DNA of 59,311 nucleotides from JBAZCI01 sp041671025 (GCA_041671025.1 JBAZCI010000003.1:1-59311), one strand, 5' to 3'. Positions 26,303 through 36,327 are shown, counted from the stretch's first letter. The notes: a model not told the origin generated them from the sequence alone. Numbers and translations are program-made.

Positions 26303-28501
26303 ATGAAATTTATTCCCGGGTTAATTAGCAAAACGCTTCCCGTGTTGAAACGAACACAGTGGTATCATCAGCGTTTTGACGGTAGTCCGCATTTCATCTT
26401 CCTTATCTCGATGGCCGAACTGACGCCTGAAGCGCGTAAATTTGGCTGTCACGCGACTAGCCATTTTGGCTTGTTTGAAGGAGATGTGTCCGAATGGTAC
26501 ATTGATCAGCAGGACATTGATCGCATCGCCGGGCGGGTGCTGGAGGCGGGCATGCGGCAGGCGCATTTTTCCAAGAAGTTGATGAAACAATGGGCGGCCG
26601 ACGAAGCAGACTTTTTTCATTTTTGTACAGTAACCCGTTGGGAGCGCATCGGGGAGTTGAGTGACCGTGCGTTGAAGCAATTGTACGATGAATTCATACG
26701 GCGCACGCTTAATGTGGTGAGCTCCAGTTCAATAATCGACGGTTTTGCCTTGGGCACTGATTATCTCATGCAAACGGAGCTCGGCGTACTATTAAAGAAA
26801 AAAGACCTCACCCAAAAGAGTGGCAGGTATTTTGCCGTACTCACTGCACCGATACACCATTCATTTATCAATGAAGTGGAGGTTTCGGTTTTACGCATTG
26901 CACTGGCTGTCGAACGCATCCCTGTGCTTCGGCGCGCTTTCATGAACGAATCGGTAATACAGATTCGAAACAAGCTGACAGCATATCCCGCCATTCTTCG
27001 TGCACTAAAAAAACAGGAACGTGATTATTTTTGGAGTAAAAATAATTATGTACACAATCTGTATCTTGATGTAAACTCCTGGATTGCCGAGCTGAAGGGC
27101 ATCTTCGCGTCACGTATCAATATCCGTGAACAGATTATCAGTATCGTTGAGACGCCAAAACGGAATCTCCGCGACAAGCAGAAACTGGCCGCAAAGTTGT
27201 CGCTATCCAAGAAACTCCGTACACTTTTAGAAATTTCAGAAGATTTCACACATTGGCAAGACAGCCGGAAAAAGCATACCTACTGGTCTATGCATTATGG
27301 AAGTCTGCTGTTGGCGGAAATCGGCCGACGTTTCGGATATACCCTGCACGAAATGAAATATCTCATTGCTCCAGAAGTGGATACGTTATTCACATACCCG
27401 TTTGTTACGCAAAAAGAGGCGCGCGACCGCAAAAAGAAATGTTTTTGGGTGCAGGTGGGTAAGAGTCGGTATGAAATCGTAACGGGAAAGCGTGCAAGTC
27501 GTCTGTATGCGCAGGCGCTTGCTAAGAAATCAAAAAAGGATGTCAATGATTTCCGCGGTCTTTCAGCAAATCACGGTGTCGTGCGTGGACCGGTCAAGAT
27601 CATCAAAAGCGCGACGGAGATTCATAAGATACGCCAGGGGGATATTTTGGTAGCTGTCATGACGCGGCCCGACTACATCAGCGGGATGAAAAAGGCGGCG
27701 GCAATCGTTACAAATGAAGGCGGAGTGACGTGTCATGCCGCAATTGTCGCACGGGAAATAAATATTCCCTGTGTTATCGGTACCAAGATTGCTACAGATG
27801 TATTACATGACGGTGATATCGTCGAAGTGAACGGCAATCACGGCGTTGTAACTATTATTAAGCGAGTGTTTATGAGAAAAACATATTATTTGTGGGACTT
27901 GGCAAATACGCTTTTTCCTGAACGATGGGATCAGAAAAAAAGCGGCGTGAGTAATTATCCAGCATTTGTTGAATCACTAGGATATTCTCTCGAAACGGTC
28001 ACACCGAAACAATTTGAAGATGCATACGAGGAGCCATATAAAAAAGGATTTTTTGATATTTCACTGGTTCCGGGATTTGTAGAGGTGCTTGGGTGGACAA
28101 AAAATAATAGCTATTTTACGACAGGTGTTCATGAAGTTAATGTCTGGAGAAGCGTTCAGTTAAAGCGGAAAACCCCTGTTGATATCTTTACGTATCTTTC
28201 AAAAGGGTTTAGCACGTTCGATTACGGGGACACCAATGTGAAAACAATTCCAATGCTCATTGATATACTGCATAAACTGAATGCACAGGGCTTTACTGAA
28301 GTAGTATATACTGATGATAAAGCAGAGAATTGCCAGTTTTTTCTTGATGCGGTTGCTCAAGCACGTAAAGAAGGTATCAATGTAGTAGGGCGCACGTATC
28401 ATTTAACGGATGCACAGGAGAAGGGTGCGCCCGGCATAATACCGATCAAGAATCTTTTTGAACTACGCGACAGAGAAAAGCACCACATACAAACAGAATG
28501 A
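26303..28501 (+). CDS. PU-4: swivel-domain protein fused to a C-terminal HAD-like domain
   Basis: 732 residues from ATG 26303 (a TTG at 26294 overlaps PU-3). Residues 1-~520 follow the PU plan: RDYFWSKNNY (~239), HWQDSRKK (~316), AEIGRRFGYTLHEMKYLIAP, then GDILVAVMTRPDYISGM and TCHAAIVAREINIPC with His478. After the normal swivel end (VVTIIKRV) comes an extra ~210 residues resembling a HAD phosphatase: YYLWDLANTLFPE (motif I with DxANT), YFTTGVHE (possible motif II) and VVYTDDKAENC (motif IV acidic pair). The domain starts with VFMRKTYYLWDLA, as though a separate gene had been joined by loss of a stop. Swivel assignment is very sure, HAD fairly sure. Phosphate donor and hydrolase in one chain would fit a shared substrate. 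Confidence 0.87.
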   Translation: MKFIPGLISKTLPVLKRTQWYHQRFDGSPHFIFLISMAELTPEARKFGCHATSHFGLFEGDVSEWYIDQQDIDRIAGRVLEAGMRQAHFSKKLMKQWAADEADFFHFCTVTRWERIGELSDRALKQLYDEFIRRTLNVVSSSSIIDGFALGTDYLMQTELGVLLKKKDLTQKSGRYFAVLTAPIHHSFINEVEVSVLRIALAVERIPVLRRAFMNESVIQIRNKLTAYPAILRALKKQERDYFWSKNNYVHNLYLDVNSWIAELKGIFASRINIREQIISIVETPKRNLRDKQKLAAKLSLSKKLRTLLEISEDFTHWQDSRKKHTYWSMHYGSLLLAEIGRRFGYTLHEMKYLIAPEVDTLFTYPFVTQKEARDRKKKCFWVQVGKSRYEIVTGKRASRLYAQALAKKSKKDVNDFRGLSANHGVVRGPVKIIKSATEIHKIRQGDILVAVMTRPDYISGMKKAAAIVTNEGGVTCHAAIVAREINIPCVIGTKIATDVLHDGDIVEVNGNHGVVTIIKRVFMRKTYYLWDLANTLFPERWDQKKSGVSNYPAFVESLGYSLETVTPKQFEDAYEEPYKKGFFDISLVPGFVEVLGWTKNNSYFTTGVHEVNVWRSVQLKRKTPVDIFTYLSKGFSTFDYGDTNVKTIPMLIDILHKLNAQGFTEVVYTDDKAENCQFFLDAVAQARKEGINVVGRTYHLTDAQEKGAPGIIPIKNLFELRDREKHHIQTE

Positions 28502-28502
28502 T

Positions 28503-29915
28503 ATGCACGCAAAGAACCCGTTCGATGCTGCAATAAAAAAAGATTGGTATACGCAGGGGTTTAATGCGGTCCCCCTGTATCTTGGTTTGACCGGGTATAG
28601 CGGGATCGTTATGAAAAAACAGCTTGGATACGGGTATTCAAGCTTTTTGTATCATTACCAAAACAGATACGGAGAGATGAGCTACCTGAACTCTGATTTG
28701 GCGCGATTGTGGGGTATCATTAAAAAAAAGATATCAGAACGACCGGAGTATTTGCGTCAGATACGAGAACGATACATGTTCGGTATCAAAAAAAATAACA
28801 CATTCTACCTGACGCTCATCCCAGCCCGTCTAGCCGCTTGTTCTGATGATGAGCTTATACGCATATTCAGAGTATGTTGCAAGGCTCAAGTTGATTCGGT
28901 GGGTGCCGCACATCTCGTGGAAATTATCGGTACGGAGGTTGAAAAGGAATTTCGGCACAAATTACTGAAGGCCGTGGGGAGATCGGCTGATTGGAATATG
29001 ATATACACTTCGCTGAGCACCCCTGTTCAGCAGTCATTTCTGGCACGTGAAGAAAGCGAACTCAGGCGGGTACGAACCGATACACAGCTTGCCGCCCATG
29101 TGCAAAAGTATTTTTGGCTTCAAAACAGCTATGAGGGACCGGTACAGTTGAGTAAACGTTTTTTTGAACGGCGAAGAAAACATCGTCCTGCAGAAAAATT
29201 GTCATATGCTGAGGTTATCAACAAGAAAAATACACTCATACGTCGCTTTGCTCTCGATCGGGATTTGCGTTCATTGATACAGATAATAGACTTTACGTCG
29301 CAATGGCAGGATGAGCGGAAGGAAAATATACTTCGCGGGATAGGGTATCTTGGGATTGTCGTACATGAACTTGCAAAACGATCAAAAGTATCGGAAGAAT
29401 TGATTGAACAGCTTGGCACGCATGAAGCGCTCACCCTGCGTTCCATACATCAGCTTGTCGGTATGAGGCGTACATTAGGTATACGAATACGGGGATCCTA
29501 TTTTTTCTTTGACGGCACCCGCGAATATATAGTAAGCGGTCGACAGCATGACCGGATGCTTGTACGCATGACAAAAAGGCATCAGAAAGTAGCCGCCTAC
29601 GATATTCACGGCTCGATTGCTAACGGAGGTTCCGCAGTCGGTCGCGCTGTCATCTGCAAAGGTCTTGCTTCTTTAAAAAACGTCCGCAAAGGCGATATTA
29701 TTATCGCCTCAATGACCCGTCCCGAGTTTATGCCCGCACTCAAAAAGGCAGCGGCGGTCGTTACCGATGAAGGCGGCATCACCTGTCATGCGGCAATTGT
29801 TTCCCGGGAGCTCAATATCCCCTGCATTGTCGGTACTAAAATTGCGACGCGGGTATTTCATGATGGCGATATTGTCGATGTACGGGCAAATCACGGCATT
29901 GTCAGGAGGGTGTAA
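28503..29915 (+). CDS. PU-5: PEP-utilising-enzyme swivel-domain protein
   Basis: 470 residues. ATG 28503 lies one base after the PU-4 stop; a TTG at 28458 would run into PU-4 and is rejected. Swivel domain: GDIIIASMTRPEFMPALKKA, then TCHAAIVSRELNIPC with His429 and GDIVDVRANHGIVRRV. Central blocks are well kept: QKYFWLQNSYEGP (~200-212) and QWQDERKE (~266-273), followed by VHELAKRSKVSEELIEQLG. The N-terminal part has FGIKKNNTFYLTLIPARLAA and no recognisable fold. PU-6 starts three bases after the stop. Confidence 0.87.
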   Translation: MHAKNPFDAAIKKDWYTQGFNAVPLYLGLTGYSGIVMKKQLGYGYSSFLYHYQNRYGEMSYLNSDLARLWGIIKKKISERPEYLRQIRERYMFGIKKNNTFYLTLIPARLAACSDDELIRIFRVCCKAQVDSVGAAHLVEIIGTEVEKEFRHKLLKAVGRSADWNMIYTSLSTPVQQSFLAREESELRRVRTDTQLAAHVQKYFWLQNSYEGPVQLSKRFFERRRKHRPAEKLSYAEVINKKNTLIRRFALDRDLRSLIQIIDFTSQWQDERKENILRGIGYLGIVVHELAKRSKVSEELIEQLGTHEALTLRSIHQLVGMRRTLGIRIRGSYFFFDGTREYIVSGRQHDRMLVRMTKRHQKVAAYDIHGSIANGGSAVGRAVICKGLASLKNVRKGDIIIASMTRPEFMPALKKAAAVVTDEGGITCHAAIVSRELNIPCIVGTKIATRVFHDGDIVDVRANHGIVRRV

Positions 29916-29918
29916 ACC

Positions 29919-31004
29919 ATGAAGACAGCGGATAACATCATACATGTGCATCTTAAGAAGGACGGAGGCGTATATCGTCCCCTTCCACTCCTTACGCTGA
30001 GCTGCTGTGGGTACGGATACGGGACGCTCGTACGTACACTGACAGGCATGACCTATGGACCTATCGGTGGTATCGGGACAGTGCGCGGCTGGCAGACGCT
30101 GTTTGATATACAACGCATTGTCAAAAATTTTGATCAGAAACTGGCCCTGCACGGATGGTTTCGCGCAGTTCGGACACAAAGTTATCGTCGGGGACGCGCA
30201 TTCGGTACGCAACTTGATGAGCATGCCGCATATGCGGCTTCAAATCCGGCACAGTGCATCCTCTGGATACTGCGGGAGTATCCGCGGTACTTGGCATGTA
30301 TCGGTGTGTATAATCTATTCTGGAGATATACGGAATTCGCTACATCTTCGATGAGGAAACTTCCGGTACGTGACATGCGGCTTCTCGCCGACGAACGGAA
30401 CGATTTGGCGCATATCTATCCCCGGTGTGAAAAGGTACTCCTGCAGGCACTGCGCCGTATTGCGCCGATGTACCGAATATCAGCACGATTACTGCTGATG
30501 ATGACGCGGGATGAATTGCGACGTACAGTAGTCGGTCGGCGTCTCACAGTTTCGGCTACAGAGCTGGAAGCCCGGTCTCGCGGATATATCTATTATTTTC
30601 AAAACGGTAAAGAATATGTAGATAGCCGGACTGTCCAGATAAAAAAAGTACGCACCTATCTTGATACGCACAATCAATTACTTTCGACAGCCCTGCTTTT
30701 GGGCACGCCCGTTTCACCGGGTACAGCTCAGGGTACGGTGATTACTTCGTTAAACGTCAAAAAAATTCCCCGCTTCCCTATTTTTGTTACGGAGATGGTA
30801 CACCCAAAGGATGTGGCGCATATGAAGCGACTAACAGCGCTGGTGACGGACGAAGGCGGGGGCATGTTGAGCCATGCGGCGATTGTTGCGCGGGAATTGA
30901 ACATCCCATGTCTCGTAGGTACGCGTCATGCAACACGTATGTTTAAGGACGGCGACCGCGTGGAAGTGGATGCTATACATGGGACAGTGAAGAAGTTAAA
31001 ATAA
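29919..31004 (+). CDS. PU-6: short swivel-domain protein
   Basis: 361 residues, about 100-150 fewer than its sisters. The swivel domain is present: LSHAAIVARELNIPC with His319 and GDRVEVDAIHGTVKKLK, but the glycine-rich lead is GGGML instead of GG-x-T/S, and the K-G-D-I-L strand reads PRFPIFVTEMVHPKDVAHM. The Y-W...N-Y block is missing. Only a distant RRIAPMYRISARLLLMMTRD (~174-196) recalls the second central block. The missing part was probably lost from the N-terminal module, since the frame is open and the ATG at 29919 follows PU-5 directly. It may be a decayed or specialised member. Confidence 0.8.
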   Translation: MKTADNIIHVHLKKDGGVYRPLPLLTLSCCGYGYGTLVRTLTGMTYGPIGGIGTVRGWQTLFDIQRIVKNFDQKLALHGWFRAVRTQSYRRGRAFGTQLDEHAAYAASNPAQCILWILREYPRYLACIGVYNLFWRYTEFATSSMRKLPVRDMRLLADERNDLAHIYPRCEKVLLQALRRIAPMYRISARLLLMMTRDELRRTVVGRRLTVSATELEARSRGYIYYFQNGKEYVDSRTVQIKKVRTYLDTHNQLLSTALLLGTPVSPGTAQGTVITSLNVKKIPRFPIFVTEMVHPKDVAHMKRLTALVTDEGGGMLSHAAIVARELNIPCLVGTRHATRMFKDGDRVEVDAIHGTVKKLK

Positions 31005-31009
31005 TATAC

Positions 31010-32551
31010 ATGAAACAGCTTACTTCCTTTCCCCGAAGCGTAGTTGCCAAGACCGCCACTCACTACAATAAATCATTTCACGCGAAGATTTTTACGCTTT
31101 TTGCATCGTCTGAAAGCGAAGTGAACACGCTTGCAAAATATGCACCCGTCCGGTATGCCTATTGCTATGCATTCATGCGCAACGACGAAGGGCAGTGGTT
31201 TTTGGATCCCAAGGGTATACAAAAAATACGCAACTGGATTTTGAAAGGCTCTCGGCAGGGTACTCATCATATCGACAAACTTCACCGGGTATGGGAGTCT
31301 GATTGGAAAAAGTTTATGAGTAATTGTTCGCGTTTGCTTACCGTGAAGCTTGACGCACTTAATGACAGGGATCTGCTCAAAGAATTTTCTCTGCTGTATA
31401 CCCAGTATCTGCGAGCCGGTTCGGTGGCATACATTGCCGACGCGTTCATGTCGACCGGTACGACCGATTGGCTGGAGGATATGATTCAGGCAGAACTATC
31501 GACGCAGGGCATTAGGAAGAATCGTATTGAAACGGTTCGACTGCTGACAATGCCCACGCATCTGTCATTTACGTTGGAAGAAGAATCCGATCTGTATGCG
31601 CTCGCAGAGATGTTCGATACTCGATATAAAACACTGCCGAAATTTGAAATTATTTCAAAAAAATACCCACAAATATTCAAGAAACTCATTCATCATGAAC
31701 GCGCATACCACTGGGTGCGTAATAATTATTTTAACGTTGAGTATCTCTCCGCTCAAAAAGTGTATAGACGGATTACGCAATTGATTATCCATGCGCGCTC
31801 AAAAAATATTTCATTACATGATGAGCGACAGAAAAAAATTCAGGAAATTGCGAGCTACCGTCAGGAACGAGGTCGATTATTACGTGCTCTTCCGTTATCG
31901 AAGCCCATGAAGAATGTTCTTGAGATTGCCCGGTTATTTGCAAAATGGAAAGATATCCGCAAAAGCGGCGTGTATATGGGTATGCATCATTTCGGGCGTT
32001 TTCTTCAAGAAATTGGGAGGCGGAAGGGTCTGACCGCATATGAGTTGAGCCATCTGGTATTTCATGAAATCATTGAATTATTTGCTCAGCCGCAGGAGAT
32101 GAGAAAGCGCGTTGCTACCCGAAAAAAGCAGGCATTTTTTGCCGTTACCCCGCGCGGATATTATATTGCGAATACCAGAGAATCTCGCCCGTATTTCTCC
32201 TATTTTTCTGTCGGAACTTCAACTACGGTGACGCACCTCCGGGGAGTGTGCGCATCGGCGGGTACAGCGACAGGAGTAGTCCGCGTTGTATTAAAGACAC
32301 ATGAGATGTCGGCATTTAAAAAAGGTGAAATACTTGTTGCGAACCAAACAACGCCTGACTTTGTGCCCATTTTGAAAAAGGCGGCTGCGATTGTCACCGA
32401 GCAGGGCGGGGTTACCAGTCATGCCGCAGTTGTGTCACGCGAGTTGAAAAAACCGTGTATAATAGGAACAAAGGTGGCGACACACGTGTTCAGGACAGGA
32501 GATTGCGTAGAAGTGGACGCGGATAAGGGAATAATCAAAAAAATAATCTAG
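31010..32551 (+). CDS. PU-7: PEP-utilising-enzyme swivel-domain protein
   Basis: 513 residues from ATG 31010, five bases after the PU-6 stop. Swivel domain: KKGEILVANQTTPDFVPIL, then TSHAAVVSRELKKPC with His471; the lead is TEQGGV instead of TDEGG-x. Central blocks: RAYHWVRNNY (~231) and KWKDIRKS (~311), then LQEIGRRKGLTAYELSHLVF. The N-terminal module resembles that of PU-10 more than the others, sharing the Y-I/L-A-D-A/S-F-x-T/S-x-G-T-x-D-W segment (YIADAFMSTGTTDW here, YLADSFLTAGTDDW there), so these two may be a recent duplication or share a substrate. It is followed by the second histidine phosphatase after 17 bases. Confidence 0.87.
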   Translation: MKQLTSFPRSVVAKTATHYNKSFHAKIFTLFASSESEVNTLAKYAPVRYAYCYAFMRNDEGQWFLDPKGIQKIRNWILKGSRQGTHHIDKLHRVWESDWKKFMSNCSRLLTVKLDALNDRDLLKEFSLLYTQYLRAGSVAYIADAFMSTGTTDWLEDMIQAELSTQGIRKNRIETVRLLTMPTHLSFTLEEESDLYALAEMFDTRYKTLPKFEIISKKYPQIFKKLIHHERAYHWVRNNYFNVEYLSAQKVYRRITQLIIHARSKNISLHDERQKKIQEIASYRQERGRLLRALPLSKPMKNVLEIARLFAKWKDIRKSGVYMGMHHFGRFLQEIGRRKGLTAYELSHLVFHEIIELFAQPQEMRKRVATRKKQAFFAVTPRGYYIANTRESRPYFSYFSVGTSTTVTHLRGVCASAGTATGVVRVVLKTHEMSAFKKGEILVANQTTPDFVPILKKAAAIVTEQGGVTSHAAVVSRELKKPCIIGTKVATHVFRTGDCVEVDADKGIIKKII

Positions 32552-32568
32552 TACAAACAATTTATTAT

Positions 32569-33483
32569 ATGACGCCATTTAAAGAAAGAGGTCAGCAGGA
32601 ACAGAGAATAGAGGGGTATGACTCCCGCATTTCATTGCATTTTACAAGGCACGGGGAGAAGGAAAAGGACCCAAATAAGAGTAATAGAGAACGGTTAATG
32701 ACAGCTAAAGGGAGGCAGCAGGCAATTGAAAAAGGGAAAAAACGTGAAGGAAGGCATGACGCGGCAATGGCATTCGGCAGCCATGTTGTACGTTCACAGC
32801 AGGTTGCGGGATACGAGATGGCTATTGCACAGGGCAGGACCGATATCACGGGGGATGAAACACTGGAGGAGTTGAAGGCAAAACTTGATCAAGACCTGGA
32901 ATATGGACATCGGGTAGGAGAAGATAAGCGGCTTGGATTTGATTTCTATGATAAGGAGTATGAGCGTATTACTGATGAAGCGTATGACAAAAAGCAAGGA
33001 CTAAAATTTGTTGTTGAAGAAAGCGACCAGCTTGCTGAAAAAATGGGCGATTCGAAAAGCATTAGTTATTCGCGCGCTGCTTCAAACATTGCACAAGTCG
33101 TGGAAAAATATATCAAAATCGCCCCTACATTTAATACACTCGTGAGTGATTCTGAAAAACGTGAGCAATATGGTGACACGATGGAACGATTTATGGGAAG
33201 TCATGCCGGTGTTATTGACTGCTTTCTTGCTAAAGTGGTCGAAAAAATCAAGGGGGTTGAGGAGCGAGATGCGTTGGTGAGGGCTCTGGGTAATCAAGGT
33301 TTTGATGAAACAGAGGGATTTGAAGTCGACATTGTTAAAACCAGTCATTCCGATGAGCCGTCAGTACGCGTGATGTATGATAAAAAAGATAAGGATGGCA
33401 ATGAACTGTTTCATTTTGATGAGGTAGTCTCTCCCGAAACGCTCAAAGAAATTATCGAGGAGGGTGAAGTAGAGAACGTGTAA
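32569..33483 (+). CDS. Histidine phosphatase superfamily protein
   Basis: A 304-residue histidine-phosphatase-clan protein. LHFTRHGEKEKDPN has the canonical RHG with the phospho-acceptor His, FGSHVVRSQQVAGYEMA matches the S-x-x-x-R-S-x-Q/R-x-x-x-T block, and MGSHAGVIDCFLAKV carries the second catalytic His. It is related in plan to the gene at 21725, since both end with an acidic strand and a G-T/S-H-A-G segment, but is shorter. It sits between PU-7 and PU-8 in the same direction, 17 bases after PU-7, so co-expression with the PU genes is likely. Substrate unknown; phosphohistidine is one possibility. Confidence 0.82.
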   Translation: MTPFKERGQQEQRIEGYDSRISLHFTRHGEKEKDPNKSNRERLMTAKGRQQAIEKGKKREGRHDAAMAFGSHVVRSQQVAGYEMAIAQGRTDITGDETLEELKAKLDQDLEYGHRVGEDKRLGFDFYDKEYERITDEAYDKKQGLKFVVEESDQLAEKMGDSKSISYSRAASNIAQVVEKYIKIAPTFNTLVSDSEKREQYGDTMERFMGSHAGVIDCFLAKVVEKIKGVEERDALVRALGNQGFDETEGFEVDIVKTSHSDEPSVRVMYDKKDKDGNELFHFDEVVSPETLKEIIEEGEVENV

Positions 33484-33508
33484 CGAATACGACTGCAACA
33501 TTTGTATT

Positions 33509-34942
33509 ATGTCGCGTATGTGGGTGAAGTATGTAACTCGACGAATTGCGGTACAAACATCACAAGCATGGAATTACGGGTTTGGTACGGCAATGAAGAA
33601 AAAATACGGCGCTGGAATTCCAGACACCCTTGTTTTTCGAGATAGGAAAAAATCCGAGTACTATGTTGATTCAATTCAGCTGGGTACATATACTCGTCGC
33701 TTGATAAAACTATTACGCCAAAAACAGTTTTTGGACTCATTTCATGGAGAAGCCGTTCGCGTACTGTGTTCGATTCTTAAAAAAGTTCAGGTGGCAGCAA
33801 GGCAGGATTTAACGAGCAAAAGTAATCAAGAACTGCTGAAAATCTATGAACGCAAAATTTGGCCGTTTATTAAAATATTTTTTGTACGCATGTGGGCGGT
33901 GCACAGTATTGGTGAGCCGCTCGCACATGCAGTACGTGAGGAACTTAGAAAGGTATTGTCGAATGAAGCCGTGGTAACGCGAAATATACTTTTGTTTTCT
34001 CAGCCGTTGACGCCAAACGAAGTAATACAAGAGCGAATCGCCCTACTACGCCTTGCGGAACAAAGAAAGAGATGGAATAAAAAAAAGGTACAGCAAAAAT
34101 TGCGCGCACATGCTCGCCGATACCGGCATATTCCCGTTTTTGACTTCGATCATACCCCGTATGCATTTGAACATTTTATCGGCGAATTTAATGCATTGCG
34201 GCGTCCGGGACAGCAGCGCCGTGCGCTTGAGGGTCACGTGGTTACACAGAAAAAATTGTATGCGAAGGCTCTGCAACATCTTCCGTTAACCGGGTATGGG
34301 AAAAAATTGATAGCGTTTCTTAAAGAGGATATTTGGCTGCGGGATTACCGTGATTCGTTGCGGCAAAAATTAAATATGGCGCTACAGCCGTTATATGATG
34401 AGATCGGTCATCGACTCGGTTTAACTCTCGATGAGGTTGCCCTGCTGTCTGATCACGAAATAGACGAATATCTGCGTGCCGGTACGCTATTTCCTAAAAA
34501 AGTGATACGCCAACGACAAAGCGCGTTCCTGCTTATTCATCATGGAAATCAAGTTAAGCTTTTGAGCGGTAAATCTGCTATTCAACAAGCGAAAGTTGTC
34601 ATTCAGCAGAAGTTGCACAAAACATATACTGTACAGGGCGCAACAGGTTCAACAGGACATGCGCGTGGCAGGGTTACGCTCGTATTTACGAATCGCGATC
34701 TACATAAAGTTCGAACTGGTGATATACTTGTGGCGCCAATGACAAGACAAGATTTTGTGCCGGCGATGCGAAAAGCTGCAGCGACAATTACCGATGAAGG
34801 CGGTATCACTTGTCATGCGGCGATTGTATCCCGGGAAATGCGCAAACCGTGCGTTGTGGGCACAAAACATGCAACGCAGATTTTTAAAGACGGCGACCGC
34901 GTGGAAGTGGATGCAGATAAGGGAATAGTGAGAAAAATATGA
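33509..34942 (+). CDS. PU-8: PEP-utilising-enzyme swivel-domain protein
   Basis: 477 residues from ATG 33509. Swivel domain: GDILVAPMTRQDFVPAMRKA, then TCHAAIVSREMRKPC with His436 and GDRVEVDADKGIVRKI. Central blocks are divergent: RYRHIPVFDFDHTPYAFEHF (~203-222) in place of Y-W...N-Y and WLRDYRDSLRQKL (~274-286), followed by YDEIGHRLGLTLDEVALLSD. This second block is close to the helical region that precedes the swivel in rifampicin-phosphotransferase-like proteins. Its stop overlaps the PU-9 start by four bases (ATGA), the first of a run of four such overlaps down to 39208. Confidence 0.87.
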   Translation: MSRMWVKYVTRRIAVQTSQAWNYGFGTAMKKKYGAGIPDTLVFRDRKKSEYYVDSIQLGTYTRRLIKLLRQKQFLDSFHGEAVRVLCSILKKVQVAARQDLTSKSNQELLKIYERKIWPFIKIFFVRMWAVHSIGEPLAHAVREELRKVLSNEAVVTRNILLFSQPLTPNEVIQERIALLRLAEQRKRWNKKKVQQKLRAHARRYRHIPVFDFDHTPYAFEHFIGEFNALRRPGQQRRALEGHVVTQKKLYAKALQHLPLTGYGKKLIAFLKEDIWLRDYRDSLRQKLNMALQPLYDEIGHRLGLTLDEVALLSDHEIDEYLRAGTLFPKKVIRQRQSAFLLIHHGNQVKLLSGKSAIQQAKVVIQQKLHKTYTVQGATGSTGHARGRVTLVFTNRDLHKVRTGDILVAPMTRQDFVPAMRKAAATITDEGGITCHAAIVSREMRKPCVVGTKHATQIFKDGDRVEVDADKGIVRKI

Positions 34943-36327
34943 AATCCAAGTGGAAAAAACTCTTTGTTCGCAAGAATTCCGACATACCAACATTATGCGG
35001 GGTTTTGGAAACGGCGTATCGTGAGATTTGGCGCATCACCGGGCGCAAGTCTGAATATCTCTTCGGGTACTTTAATGAAAAACATTTTACGTATTATATT
35101 CGCGGTGTCGATGAGCGTGTCATCGGCCGCGAATTGTATAGACGACACTTTCGATCACCTCAAGATATTATCCGGTTATACAAACGCGGGAAGGTTTTTT
35201 TGAAGGACACACATACAAAAACTGAGCACTGGAAACGCACATTACGCAATAGCCGCCCGTATTCTCTCGGTATGCTCTCTTCTGCTTTCGGTGAGTTTAG
35301 AAAAGACTTTGATTTTGTTAATTTTACGTATAGTATCATGCCGTGGTGGGCGCTCGAAGCTTGGCAGCATGATTTTGAAGACCGCATTAAAGCATTAATA
35401 AGACGGAGACAGCTTGACGATCAATATGATGTGATTATCAGTAGCCTGTTTACGCCGTGGAAATCCACGGCAATCGGTACGGTCAGCAAAGCTGTTGCCC
35501 GTGGCGTCTCAATTCGCAAGCTTGTCAGGGATTACCAGTTTTTACGCAGTTGGACCGTCGTTTGGCATAGGCCCATTACTGCCGGGTGGGTTCGCAGTAC
35601 TGCACAGTCGCTTGTCTCGAAAAAATTTAGTCTGTGGAGCATGGCACGTGTTGTAAAACACCTGCACCCGTCACCCGCTGACAAAAAAATGATACTGATG
35701 GCGCCGTATGCGTCATTCTTTAAAGATTGGCGGGATGATCTGCGTCGTAAGCATGCGTATGAATGGTCATTCCTTTTTGAGGCGATGGCAAAACATTTTC
35801 GGGTTAGCACCGCTGACATGGGGTATTTCACGCTTAATGAGATTTCACACATGCTGAAAAGCAATACTCTAGACCATCCTATCCTCAAGAATCGAAAACG
35901 GGGCGGTATGATGCTTTCTGTGCGCGCTACCCCAAAGAATATTGTTGTCATGCCGCTTTCAAAAAAATACAGGCTCGCCATGCAAGAAGCGGAGTCACAT
36001 TACGGGGATGCATTAATTCGTGGAATCGCCGCTCATCAGGGAAAAGTGCAGGGCATTGTACGGATAGTTCGAAATGTCCATGACGTGAAACGTGTGGGCA
36101 GCGGCGATGTGCTCGTGAGCAACACGACGCATCCGAACTACTTACAGGCGATGAAAAAGGCGGTAGCCTTTGTCACCGATGAAGGCGGTATTATCAGTCA
36201 TGCGGCAATTGTCGCGCGGGAATTCAAGAAGCCCTGTATTGTCGGGACCAAGGTTGCTACGCATATTCTTAAAGACGGCGACCGTGTGGAAGTGGACGCA
36301 ACCAAAGGTATTGTAAGGAAAATATGA
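34939..36327 (+). CDS. PU-9: PEP-utilising-enzyme swivel-domain protein
   Basis: 462 residues, start coupled to PU-8 by a four-base overlap. Swivel domain: GSGDVLVSNTTHPNYLQAM, then ISHAAIVAREFKKPC with His421 and GDRVEVDATKGIVRKI. The Y-W...N-Y block is weak (DYQFLRSWTVVWHRPI, ~197-212); FKDWRDDLRRK (~260) is clear, with FEAMAKHFRVSTADMGYFTL after it. The N-terminal module is Trp- and Arg-rich with no known motif. The 3' end overlaps PU-10 by four bases. Confidence 0.87.
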   Translation: MKSKWKKLFVRKNSDIPTLCGVLETAYREIWRITGRKSEYLFGYFNEKHFTYYIRGVDERVIGRELYRRHFRSPQDIIRLYKRGKVFLKDTHTKTEHWKRTLRNSRPYSLGMLSSAFGEFRKDFDFVNFTYSIMPWWALEAWQHDFEDRIKALIRRRQLDDQYDVIISSLFTPWKSTAIGTVSKAVARGVSIRKLVRDYQFLRSWTVVWHRPITAGWVRSTAQSLVSKKFSLWSMARVVKHLHPSPADKKMILMAPYASFFKDWRDDLRRKHAYEWSFLFEAMAKHFRVSTADMGYFTLNEISHMLKSNTLDHPILKNRKRGGMMLSVRATPKNIVVMPLSKKYRLAMQEAESHYGDALIRGIAAHQGKVQGIVRIVRNVHDVKRVGSGDVLVSNTTHPNYLQAMKKAVAFVTDEGGIISHAAIVAREFKKPCIVGTKVATHILKDGDRVEVDATKGIVRKI

